NCBI RefSeq assembly: GCF_000203935.1
Contig: NC_008577.1
Coordinates: 2,356,001 to 2,420,000, forward strand
Length of the DNA stretch: 64,000 nt
DNA from: Shewanella sp. ANA-3
GTDB lineage: Bacteria; Pseudomonadota; Gammaproteobacteria; Enterobacterales; Shewanellaceae
Direction: 5' to 3'
Positions within the stretch are counted from its first letter, which is position 1. Every line of letters starts with the position of its first letter. Below the pieces are notes generated by a model. It searched no databases. It was not told the DNA's origin and was given only the letters and a program-made list of their open reading frames with translations. Shown here piece by piece: positions 54,415 to 63,268 of the stretch. The position numbers and the translations under genes are program-made.

Positions 54415-56951
54415 TTTGCCTCAAACAGCTTCTTCATGAACATATTTGCAATTACTGCGAGCATAAGAAGCTGAGCATAGGAAAAGATGAGGTGCTAGAG
54501 GATTTTGAGGAGCTTCTTGACAGAGTTAATGCCCCAGAATCACTAGGAGGCTTTAAACAACTAGTTCAATTGATTGTTAGAGTCAGGAATCTTTCATTCG
54601 AGTCTGCCGAGTCAATTTTAAGCGCTTTGCACTGGCCACCTTACATTTTTGATGCCTTGCATGAATTCACTATTGAAATTAACGACAGATTTTTAAAGTC
54701 TGAATACTATCGAAGCAGTTATCAAAAAGGTTGGTGTAGCGAATATCCCTTCTATGTTTTATTATTAAAATCCTCTGAATACAAACTCACTATCAAATCC
54801 TGTGAGCTGCTCGCAGCATTTACCAAACACTACTATACGGTACTGGAAACGTTGAGAGATACAGAGCTTGCGACCAAATCAACAACTAGAGAAGATGAGG
54901 CATGTGCAAACTTTAGGCTTTTTATGAGTGCTTCTTATTCGCCAGAATGTAACTTTGTCAGAGATACAATACCCCAAACACCGCTTGACTCCCCCCTGTC
55001 AATTGCCAACCAAATTACTGAATTTGTCGACAAAAAGACACTGTGGAGCTATTTACCCTATAAAAATTATCTTAGAGTGTTAGCGCATTTTTTTGCTAAT
55101 GACTGGAAGCCGTCCAAATACGTTCCACGAAGTTATTCGCCTCATGGACCATCTCCTATAAGATTTTCGGATCCAGTAGCAGTGCCAATTGTTGGTGCTC
55201 ACGATGATGTTTCTGTTTTGATACCAGATAAGCCGCTTATACCCAACCTGGACGGATTAGATGAAGATGACCAGTATGCGTTACAGACATTTGTTGTAAG
55301 TAATGGTGAGCTAAACTCTAAACGTGATAAAACTGAGCTATTAGATGCTAAAATACCATTTAACAAGTCAGTCCAGTCCAGAACTGCCATCGATGTAACA
55401 GCTAAAGTTCGTCGCTCTCACAATATGGGGTTGCAAAACACTCAATTATTAATGCCAAATGAACTCAATCTGCTAATTAAAGAATTGATAAGACTAGGCA
55501 AAAAAAAAGTAAACCATGAGTTCGTCATTGCTATTTGGATTATGATGTTATTAAGTAAATCAATAGTAGATTTACAAAATTTAGTTATTTTTAAAGATCT
55601 TAAAAAGAAACAACAAGGTTTGTATATTGATCCTGAAGGACGTGGTTGGTGGTTTTTCTATGTTGTCCATTCAGCCAAATCAAGGATAGGTAATGCTGAC
55701 TTAAGAGACGTTACTGAAGAAGTTTTTACACCGTGTCCAGATTTTTTACTCAAGTTGATTGAATCATATGTTGGAGACCGCGCTACAGGACCTATTATCA
55801 ATCAATCAGATACTCAGTTCCTCGTCAACAATATCACACGGAAATTGAAAAAAATATCAGACCGCCATAGTTCAAGCCGTATGAGCGTTAAGCGTTTAGT
55901 TAACTTTGTAAGTTACTACCTAAATTCTACAGATATAATTGATCCCATCTATGTTGACTATAGCTATGCAGTTAATATGTATACTACACGTGTCGCGAGA
56001 AGCTATGCTAATGTGGGTAATCACTATCGATGTCAACAGCTCAATAAATTATGGCAAAGTGTTGAGAAAAATGTAGAAAGTTTCACCGGTAACCCTTTAT
56101 CTCTTTCGTTATTTGAATTGCGATACTTTAGTCAAAATGACCAATTTATCGGCTCTTCATTCATGCCATCTCATTTGGCGATCACTAAACTAATTAGTTC
56201 ACTATCCTTAAAAGTACATGAGTCAAAACCGGGTGTTCATTATCGAGTAGAAGACATTATCAACTATCATAATGCTTTTGCTGTTTATACAGCGTGGATG
56301 TTGTTATTTGGAACGGGTTATCGTGCTGCTTGGAATCCATTACCGACATTTGCACTATTCATCCCATCATTAAACCTAATGGGGATCAGTGATAAGGACG
56401 ATTCGGATTTCAGTCACTCCCGTATTGTTGCAGTACCTAATGTTTTAAAGTTGCAACTTATTGAATATAAGCGTCATTTAGGGTGTCTGCGTGCACTGTT
56501 AAGAGTATTAATGCCTGAGCTTTGTAATACGATTGATAACATCGTAGATGTTGATCAAAATGTATTAAATTTTAATCATATGCAAGCTACCCATTGGTAC
56601 AAAACTGTCAGGAATTCACGTAAGGAACTGGGGCCATTTTTCTTGTTGCATCAACAAGGTTCTAGTTTAGTAGCGAAGAATTTATCACCCTCAGAACTAG
56701 CCAACCATACTGTTGATGAAATAACGATGCCATCTAATGCAGGACGACATTGGCTTAAATCCCAGTTACTTGAAAAAAATATTGCGTCAGAATTGATCAA
56801 TTTTCAAATGGGTCATTGGCAAGCGGGAGAAGTACCACTAGGGTACTATTCAGCATTAAGCCATATCGGAGTCATTAATGACATTGTTCCTGTACTTGAT
56901 GAATTGTTTAAGGAGGTAGGATGGTTGAAGTTAAAATCAGTTCTTTCATAA
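54411..56951 (+). CDS. Island gene 2: large divergent tyrosine-recombinase-like protein
   Basis: 846 residues, far longer than a usual integrase (350-450). The C-terminal quarter carries a plausible but degenerate catalytic set: Arg in FGTGYRAAW (about 638), Arg in NAGRHWLK (about 779, with Asn in place of the usual His three residues earlier), MGHW (about 803) and Tyr in LGYYS (812-813). The first 600 residues are not recognisable; about 225-330 look acidic and linker-like. Overlaps gene 3 by 31 bases. Could be an active recombinase or a structural partner of gene 3. Confidence 0.7.
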   Translation: MICLKQLLHEHICNYCEHKKLSIGKDEVLEDFEELLDRVNAPESLGGFKQLVQLIVRVRNLSFESAESILSALHWPPYIFDALHEFTIEINDRFLKSEYYRSSYQKGWCSEYPFYVLLLKSSEYKLTIKSCELLAAFTKHYYTVLETLRDTELATKSTTREDEACANFRLFMSASYSPECNFVRDTIPQTPLDSPLSIANQITEFVDKKTLWSYLPYKNYLRVLAHFFANDWKPSKYVPRSYSPHGPSPIRFSDPVAVPIVGAHDDVSVLIPDKPLIPNLDGLDEDDQYALQTFVVSNGELNSKRDKTELLDAKIPFNKSVQSRTAIDVTAKVRRSHNMGLQNTQLLMPNELNLLIKELIRLGKKKVNHEFVIAIWIMMLLSKSIVDLQNLVIFKDLKKKQQGLYIDPEGRGWWFFYVVHSAKSRIGNADLRDVTEEVFTPCPDFLLKLIESYVGDRATGPIINQSDTQFLVNNITRKLKKISDRHSSSRMSVKRLVNFVSYYLNSTDIIDPIYVDYSYAVNMYTTRVARSYANVGNHYRCQQLNKLWQSVEKNVESFTGNPLSLSLFELRYFSQNDQFIGSSFMPSHLAITKLISSLSLKVHESKPGVHYRVEDIINYHNAFAVYTAWMLLFGTGYRAAWNPLPTFALFIPSLNLMGISDKDDSDFSHSRIVAVPNVLKLQLIEYKRHLGCLRALLRVLMPELCNTIDNIVDVDQNVLNFNHMQATHWYKTVRNSRKELGPFFLLHQQGSSLVAKNLSPSELANHTVDEITMPSNAGRHWLKSQLLEKNIASELINFQMGHWQAGEVPLGYYSALSHIGVINDIVPVLDELFKEVGWLKLKSVLS

Positions 56952-59900
56952 ATGATTTAATTATTAAAGATGAAAGGCATCCTTTATATCAAGAGACATT
57001 AGTTGCCTATTTAGCTAAAAATTGTCATACCATTTGTGATGAGTCAAAAGGAGTTGATACTAAAAAAATATTTTATTCACTATATAAAAACTTGCTAGGA
57101 CATTTGAAAAATCATTTCCTGTTATCAGAGACTAATTTTATCCAAGAAGAGTTAGAATCTTTAATTTCTCATTTAAAGCCAGATGTTATTGGAAAACAAA
57201 CCCAGCTGCTAATATTGCAAGCACTGCTTAATTATGCAAAAAAACAATTTAATTTTGACTCTCCAAATATACCTGTCATAGTGACATTAAAACGTGATAA
57301 ACCAATACTATCTCCAGTTGAACTTATTAAACTTCCTATTGTAGAACAGCTTAATACTATCATAGATAGTGAACTTAACGTACCCAGTAGGATGCTAACT
57401 GTGGATGCTAAACTAGGTCGAACTGCTTTATTAGTATATTGGACCGTAGGGTTGAGTAAAACCGAAGAATTGATTTCGATTCTTGAATTCCCGCAAAATA
57501 TTTTTTATGTTGGTGGTCTTTGTTATTGGCAGTCAGAGAAGAGATATACATACTCGACTAGGTTCATATTAAGTGATGTTGCAGTAGTTGCCTTGCAACA
57601 ATGGAATGTTTTAAATGTAAATAAATCTTTTAAGGTTATGGATTTAGTAGTAAAATATTTAAATTTTGTATCTGATTTCGATTGGTCAGCGTTATCTATT
57701 CTAAAATTAAGAACATTACGGAAAATAGATAATGTCTTGCGCTACGGTCCAGTGCAGTATCAGATGTATATTCTACCAAGGGTCAGTCAAGCATTGCCTG
57801 AGCATGCGTTTTGTCGTTTGCTAACGGACAAAGCCTGTCGTAATTTAGAACCTCGTATCTTAGAACCTAGTAGCGATAATTTAATCCTGTCTAAACCCTG
57901 GAAAATGATCAATGCTGGAGATACCCCCTTCATCGATATCAAAATCATATTAAAAAATTTGGACAAACTTTTTGAGCGACTACTGAAATTTAGGTTAGAG
58001 AACAATGTTCGAGAAAAATGTATTAAATTTTTGAAAAACACTATAAAAAAACCAGAAATCGCCGCCGTACCTTACTTTTGGCTTTTATGTTCATGGTTAT
58101 ACTCTTTGTTAAAGCATGGAGGAACTTCTAAAAGTCGTTTAAAACTATCTACTATTATCGACTACGTTAAAAGTCTTAGTAAGCCTTTTCTAACAGTTTT
58201 TAGCACCTGTAATATTGGATTGTTATCTGGTGAAGATTGGGTTAGTAAATTGAATGATTCGGCTGAATTATTTTCTTCAGCACAACGTAAAAAATATGTC
58301 TATTACTTTGCACAATTTTTGATTGACAACAGGTTAGTTCGGGATCTATGCCTTTCTGATATCGATATAATAGGCAGTTCAAGTCAAGTTGATGCGAACA
58401 TGATATCTCCTACCCACATTGATGAAATTTTGAACTATTTAACTCAACATTTTAATGATGGACTAGTTTATCATTATGCGTATTTTTTATTGTGCTTCTG
58501 CTTTTTTAGCGGTTTGCGCAGAAATGAAGCTGCAAAATTAACGTGGTCGGATTTTTCATTTTCAATTTTATTTCCATCTAAGCATGAGTTTGATTATGTT
58601 AAGCTATCAGTAAGACCTAACCAGCATAGAACGTTGAAAACATCTTCTGCTCGTAGAGAGATACCATTAGATGCATTTTGGCCTAAAATCGCGATAGAAA
58701 AACTTAGAAAAAAGTATCAAATTCATCATAAAATGAAACAAAGTAAAAACGCCCTACTATTTGATAATCAAAAAGTTGCAAATCAAGCTTATGATTTAAT
58801 AACCGATTTAATGCGTCATTATACTCATGACTATAGCTTACGCGTTCACCATCTACGACATAGTTTTGCCAATTGGTCATGGTGTCGCTTGAATCCTCAT
58901 ATTATCGAGATAGGAAAAATTCAGCTTAAGTTATTTAATCATGAGATCTTTAGTGCAGAATATTTAAGCCGCTTACAGAATCGATTATGTTACAGTAACA
59001 ATACTCGGAAAAAAATGTTTATTCTATCCCATTTGTTAGGGCATAAAGATGTTTATTCGACGCTAAATAGTTACCTGCATCTCAAGGATGTATTGCATTA
59101 CTTAGAATTGCAACCTCGATTTACTTTAACTAAGTACTTTTGTTCAGAGTGTATAGGTCGATCTACATTAATGGAGCAGGAGCAGGAATTAAGTCTGGCA
59201 GAGAGAATACAGTATTATACTAAAGATACTGAAACTAAGTTGAGCATTAAACCTGCGCCATTAATTTCATCATTAAAAATTCCGACTTTAGCAAACTTTG
59301 TTAAGGAAATTCACCCTACTATAAAAGTCAGTAGTTTGACATGGGCTAAAGCACTCGCTGCTTTAAAATTCTGTTCGATAGTTGACTCATCTCATACTTT
59401 CAATGTCCCAGTTGAACAATTACAGCAAATTCTTACTAATGCCGAGCAAGTACATAACAACTACCCTCGAATAGGAAAACCTCTCCCGTTAATTCCTAAC
59501 TTTCCAAGACTTATTCATTCATCAGATTCGAACAACACTAATAGTTATTTAGCTAAATCAGGTAAAGTATTTGCTTATCTATGTAATAAATTTGATAAAA
59601 GTATCGAAGCGGAATCTTTGACGCTGGCCAATGTTAGGTTAAGCATGAGTATTTTGAAATATGCAGTGCCGGGGAAGGGTTATGCTTTGCGATGCCCTGA
59701 GTCCAACGTTTCTAGGATGTTTGTCCGTTTTTGTCAGTTACTGGGACTAAAAGACCGCCATTTAAGGTTTAAATATCATAGAGCAGATCTCACTCTTGAA
59801 GCTTCAAATAGAATAGAAGATAGATGGATAAAAACCATTGTGGATTATGGGTTTAGTGAGAAAAACTTTACTATTGCGAGTGAAAGTGAAGGTCGATTTT

Positions 59901-60034
59901 TAGGAAAGCATGATGGAAATGGATTTCTTGAGATATTGCTAGTTAACAATGCGTACAAACGTGTACAGCGACATCAAAGTCTGTTTAGTTTCTTACACTT
60001 AATATTAATTTTTAGCTACAATGAAAAGAAATGA
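56921..60034 (+). CDS. Island gene 3: very large tyrosine recombinase
   Basis: 1037 residues. A clear phage-integrase catalytic domain lies in the middle: Arg in FSGLRRNEAAKLTW (about 532), HHLRHSFANW (about 643-647), LGHKDV (about 705) and Tyr in NSYLHL (718), with an insert of about 50 residues between HxxR and GH. An unknown N-terminal region of about 420 residues precedes it and about 310 residues follow, starting with CSECIGRS. AGGAGG is four bases before the ATG. Third gene of a coupled trio; likely the mobilising enzyme of the island. Confidence 0.82.
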   Translation: MVEVKISSFINDLIIKDERHPLYQETLVAYLAKNCHTICDESKGVDTKKIFYSLYKNLLGHLKNHFLLSETNFIQEELESLISHLKPDVIGKQTQLLILQALLNYAKKQFNFDSPNIPVIVTLKRDKPILSPVELIKLPIVEQLNTIIDSELNVPSRMLTVDAKLGRTALLVYWTVGLSKTEELISILEFPQNIFYVGGLCYWQSEKRYTYSTRFILSDVAVVALQQWNVLNVNKSFKVMDLVVKYLNFVSDFDWSALSILKLRTLRKIDNVLRYGPVQYQMYILPRVSQALPEHAFCRLLTDKACRNLEPRILEPSSDNLILSKPWKMINAGDTPFIDIKIILKNLDKLFERLLKFRLENNVREKCIKFLKNTIKKPEIAAVPYFWLLCSWLYSLLKHGGTSKSRLKLSTIIDYVKSLSKPFLTVFSTCNIGLLSGEDWVSKLNDSAELFSSAQRKKYVYYFAQFLIDNRLVRDLCLSDIDIIGSSSQVDANMISPTHIDEILNYLTQHFNDGLVYHYAYFLLCFCFFSGLRRNEAAKLTWSDFSFSILFPSKHEFDYVKLSVRPNQHRTLKTSSARREIPLDAFWPKIAIEKLRKKYQIHHKMKQSKNALLFDNQKVANQAYDLITDLMRHYTHDYSLRVHHLRHSFANWSWCRLNPHIIEIGKIQLKLFNHEIFSAEYLSRLQNRLCYSNNTRKKMFILSHLLGHKDVYSTLNSYLHLKDVLHYLELQPRFTLTKYFCSECIGRSTLMEQEQELSLAERIQYYTKDTETKLSIKPAPLISSLKIPTLANFVKEIHPTIKVSSLTWAKALAALKFCSIVDSSHTFNVPVEQLQQILTNAEQVHNNYPRIGKPLPLIPNFPRLIHSSDSNNTNSYLAKSGKVFAYLCNKFDKSIEAESLTLANVRLSMSILKYAVPGKGYALRCPESNVSRMFVRFCQLLGLKDRHLRFKYHRADLTLEASNRIEDRWIKTIVDYGFSEKNFTIASESEGRFLGKHDGNGFLEILLVNNAYKRVQRHQSLFSFLHLILIFSYNEKK

Positions 60035-60164
60035 TATATTTTATGTGAGTTTAATAAAGCAAATTTTAGTGTTTTAAAAATGACCATAAATTATGACATC
60101 CATTGATTTAACTTTATTGGATTGACATGTTGTAAATCTAATTCCCCATAATTTTAATATGTGT

Positions 60165-61028
60165 TCATAAGCTATTCAGCCTATAAATTACGCTCCCATC
60201 TACTTTAGTAAAATAGTAGTGGGACGGAAGTGTTTTGAATTGGGTTTTAGCAAAATTAGATTCAGCTGACGTACGGTCTGCTTGCTTTAATACATGTTCT
60301 ATAGCATATCGAGCCTTATGTCCATATGGTTTTATTGCTAGAAGATCGCTTAACATTGAAAAGACGCGGCTGTTTAACGTACCGAGCTCGCCTAAAGGTT
60401 TAGCCAAAAGAGCAAAGGCATAACTCTCATGTGGCCCTGCACAGTATTTATTATTTTTCATGTTTAAAGCCGGATAAATTTTACCAATATCATGAAATAG
60501 TGCAGCAATAAGCCCTATCTGACATTCAACATCTGAGTGACCTAAGTGTTTTGCATTCTGATAAGTCATTTCTGCTACTTCAATACTGTGTTCAAACAAG
60601 CCTCCCTTATAACAATGATGATGCTTAAAGCTGGCTTCTGAGCTCATGAATAATTTAAGGATATCCTCTTTATTCAGAATAAAATCGGTAAAGGGTTGAA
60701 GTTCATCAATCGTCACAAAACTAAGCAGTCTAAGAAATCGGCCAACTAAACTTTCTTTGAGCTCGTTAACTAGACCGATCATTTGACTATATTGCTGTTC
60801 AGAACATCTGGTTGGTATGGCTTTTATTGTGCAAACAACAGTATTGCCATGATAGTCATGAGATGCAATTATTTGTGCAAGGCCATAAGCTACTTTACAA
60901 TTTCTTGCTATATCTGCTGATGTTATTGCACTAACTAGGTTATTAGATGCAATAAACTCACAATTTGCAGTAGGGAGATTTGCACTAAACTTAATGCTTT
61001 TCATCCACACGAATATTGGCTTACTCAT
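60165..61028 (-). CDS. HD-domain protein next to integrase
   Basis: 287 residues. The metal-dependent phosphohydrolase HD domain is at about 130-250: HHHCYKGGLFEHSIEVAEMT and ALFHDIGKIYPA. The form is like the HD region of TraI_2/MobH relaxase-type and YhaM-type proteins; the N-terminal 110 residues could be a nucleic-acid-binding fold but are not diagnostic. ATG 61028 overlaps the integrase stop by eight bases and follows GGGAGAG. Substrate unknown; context suggests DNA or nucleotide processing for the element. Confidence 0.75.
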   Translation of the reverse strand: MSKPIFVWMKSIKFSANLPTANCEFIASNNLVSAITSADIARNCKVAYGLAQIIASHDYHGNTVVCTIKAIPTRCSEQQYSQMIGLVNELKESLVGRFLRLLSFVTIDELQPFTDFILNKEDILKLFMSSEASFKHHHCYKGGLFEHSIEVAEMTYQNAKHLGHSDVECQIGLIAALFHDIGKIYPALNMKNNKYCAGPHESYAFALLAKPLGELGTLNSRVFSMLSDLLAIKPYGHKARYAIEHVLKQADRTSAESNFAKTQFKTLPSHYYFTKVDGSVIYRLNSL

Positions 61029-62244
61029 CTGAACTCTCCCGGTTAAAGTCAAAATTAACATGCTGAATGAGTCGATCGAATGCACTACCGTCTTGCCTAG
61101 TCGCGTTTGGAACATAACGGCTATAAACTTCAAACAACATTTTTGTTGTGCTGTGTCCCATTTGTTTGGCTATCCATTCAGGGTTTTCACCTGCTGCAAG
61201 CCATAACGTTGCGCAAGTGTGCCTTGTTTGGTATGGGCGTCTTCTTTTTAAGCACATTTCGTCTAAAGCTGGGTACCAAATTCGTTTCGTTACATTTCGG
61301 TGCTCTAATGGGTTGCCACTCGCATTACAAAATACATAAGTCTTATTGCCAGTTACTTTTCGCTGTCTTTTTAATGCATCAACTACAGGTTGTGATAATT
61401 GAATACTACGATAAGAGGCTGATGTTTTAGGGGTTTCAACGTAACCGTCAACAAGTGTTTCTTGGATTAAGATTTCATAACGATCTAAATTAACAAATTG
61501 CCATTTTAATCCATCGATTTCTGCTGTTCGCATGGCAGTGAAAAATCTAACGGTATAATAATTTCTAAAATCATCTCGAATGTGCTCTAAAAAATATTGA
61601 ACTTCCGCTAGAGAAAAGGGTTCTATGACCGTCTTATCGATTCTTAAAGGCTTGATATTGACAAACGGGGTAGGGAAGTCAAATCGTAATGCTGCTTCAT
61701 TTAAGATCCCTCGTAGTGGCGTCATTACATGATTAATCCAGTCGTTACTTAGTTTTTCTGTAGTGCCTGTACGTCTAGAGTCAGCAATAGAAGCTCTAAA
61801 CTTAATCAAACTTGGCCTTGTGATTTCATTTAATCTAATATGACCAAATGCAGGTAATAAGTAACATTCAATGATCATCTGTATGTTCTTACAATGACTC
61901 TTTTTCCATTGAATCTTGTTTTCTACAACCCATTCGCCGACAAACTCTTCGAATGTAGGAATATTTGACATAATATTTACAGTCAAAGGTTCAACATTTT
62001 CAGCCAAATGCTGTTGCACTCTGATGTCATATTCTGAAAATTGGCTACATCTTGAGCTCGAAGGAAAATAGGACTTAAACACAAATCGATTCAGTCGAAT
62101 TTCAGCTTCGATAGTATTCAAAATATTGGTCAATTTTGATCGGTTTAATCGATTATCAATCAAAACCGTTTGCTCTCGACATCTGATCCCTTCGTAAGTG
62201 AAATCGAAAAATAGTTTGCCATCGCGCGCTCTAATGTTACCCAT
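61021..62244 (-). CDS. Tyrosine integrase with DUF3596-type arm-binding domain
   Basis: 407 residues. N-terminal MGNIRARDGKLFFDFTYEG is the arm-site binding domain of DUF3596 integrases; a SAM-like core-binding part is at about 130-215; the catalytic domain has Arg in FFTAMRTAEIDGLKW (about 246), YQTRHTCATLWLA (about 346), MGHS (about 368) and Tyr in VYSRY (about 379). ATG 62244 follows GAGGTG by seven bases and overlaps the excisionase-like stop by eight bases. It probably recombines the island, or a nested element, at an att site. Confidence 0.9.
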   Translation of the reverse strand: MGNIRARDGKLFFDFTYEGIRCREQTVLIDNRLNRSKLTNILNTIEAEIRLNRFVFKSYFPSSSRCSQFSEYDIRVQQHLAENVEPLTVNIMSNIPTFEEFVGEWVVENKIQWKKSHCKNIQMIIECYLLPAFGHIRLNEITRPSLIKFRASIADSRRTGTTEKLSNDWINHVMTPLRGILNEAALRFDFPTPFVNIKPLRIDKTVIEPFSLAEVQYFLEHIRDDFRNYYTVRFFTAMRTAEIDGLKWQFVNLDRYEILIQETLVDGYVETPKTSASYRSIQLSQPVVDALKRQRKVTGNKTYVFCNASGNPLEHRNVTKRIWYPALDEMCLKRRRPYQTRHTCATLWLAAGENPEWIAKQMGHSTTKMLFEVYSRYVPNATRQDGSAFDRLIQHVNFDFNRESSDE

Positions 62245-62473
62245 GGCAAACACCTCGGCGTGCCATTGGTACAACGATTTTGCTCCGTTCTGCTTTTCTA
62301 AAGAGCTCAATCTCTATTTCTTCCCAAATGTAAAAAATTTTTCTACCACCAAAAGGTTTGATGTAGTGAATACCCTCAATGAACACACTATCTTTCAATG
62401 TATGATTGATATATGCCGCACTAAACTTTATCCTTTGAGAAAGTTCTTTGGCATTGAGTAAAGTTTGTTTCAT
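62237..62473 (-). CDS. Excisionase-like small DNA-binding protein
   Basis: 78 residues (MKQTLLNAKELSQRIKFSAAYINHTLKD...), with a winged-helix/MerR-like opening (NAKELSQRIKFS) and a basic wing (KPFGGRKIFYIWEEIEIELF), as in phage and island Xis/AlpA-type proteins. ATG 62473 has GAGG five bases upstream. Overlaps the integrase gene, so integrase, excisionase and HD gene form one operon driven from the operator region at 62487-62557. Confidence 0.75.
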   Translation of the reverse strand: MKQTLLNAKELSQRIKFSAAYINHTLKDSVFIEGIHYIKPFGGRKIFYIWEEIEIELFRKAERSKIVVPMARRGVCHG

Positions 62474-62504
62474 ATAAACCTCACAGTGTTCTTTGGATGT
62501 GTTA

Positions 62505-62525
62505 AATGTTCTATATGGGAACATT
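62505..62525. promoter_or_regulatory. Operator palindrome 1, TGTTC-N7-GAACA
   Basis: AATGTTC-TATATGG-GAACATT, perfect arms, 34 bp centre to centre from operator 2, in the divergent spacer of the excisionase and Xre genes. A further lone TGTTC half-site is at 62487. Confidence 0.75.
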
Positions 62526-62540
62526 AAATCATGTGTTTTT

Positions 62541-62557
62541 TGTTCTTGCAAGGAACA
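62541..62557. promoter_or_regulatory. Operator palindrome 2, TGTTC-N7-GAACA
   Basis: TGTTC-TTGCAAG-GAACA, the same arms and spacing as operator 1. Confidence 0.75.
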
Positions 62558-62594
62558 TTTTGGGTTGTTTTAACTCATTTAGAGGTTAAATAAA

Positions 62595-62819
62595 GTGATT
62601 CGTTTTAAAATCAAAGAGTTAATAGCTGAAAAAGAATTTAAAGAAAGACGAAAAATTACGCTTCAAGAGGTTGCTGATTCGACAGGGGTTAACCGTACTG
62701 CATTATCAAAGATGATGAACCCCAGTTACGAATATTCGACCACCACAAAGGCGATCGACTCTTTGTGTCATTATTTTGGTTGTAAAGTAGAAGATGTAAT
62801 AACCCATGTAAGTGATTGA
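62595..62819 (+). CDS. Xre-family (Cro/CI-like) regulator
   Basis: 74 residues, one HTH_XRE domain: TLQEVADSTGVNRTALSKMM (about 22-41) holds the helix-turn-helix. GTG start nine bases after AGAGG. Divergent from the integrase operon, with two perfect palindromes between them, as for a repressor that controls both itself and excision. Confidence 0.85.
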   Translation: MIRFKIKELIAEKEFKERRKITLQEVADSTGVNRTALSKMMNPSYEYSTTTKAIDSLCHYFGCKVEDVITHVSD

Positions 62820-63268
62820 AAATCTTAATGGTAGGTAGGCTAAACCGTTTATCTTAATTAATATTCATTTCTGAAAAATTTCAGTGTGCACATGCACTTA
62901 TTCAGCTAGCTCGTGGGGTAGGGCGCGTTGTTTGTTAATATCGATATTACTTTTTCATTTTGTGTAGCGAAGCTTTTCTAGTAACGGTCTACTCAGTTAT
63001 GGGGTCACATTTTACATTGGCGTTATGATGGTAAAAAACCTTCAATCTAGCTCCAACGATCCACTGGAATAGCTCTTTTAGTGAGTTCCACTACGATATT
63101 CCTGATAACAATACACGCACCAGGGTTACCGTGATGTTGATACCTAGGTATCTGGACATTTATCGATTAAAAACCCCGTCACAGCCATTTGTGTCAGTAT
63201 TCATTTGATGTAAATTTTCTTATTTTAGGTATTATTATTTACACTAATGGTCTAAATGAACAAATCCA
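62820..63268. other. Gap before CARF-sigma54 gene
   Basis: About 450 bases with no convincing gene. Parts around 63080-63180 read like a decayed coding segment but have stops. The region should hold the promoter of the gene at 63269. Confidence 0.45.

Noticed and set aside
53833-60034. Naming the trio as Gamma-Mobile-Trio or RIT
   Set aside because: Only the idea of three coupled genes fits; sizes and domains do not match what I can recall, and no search was possible.
63080-63180. Decayed gene fragment before the CARF gene
   Set aside because: Some frames read like protein but carry stops and match nothing that I recognise; too weak to annotate as a pseudogene.
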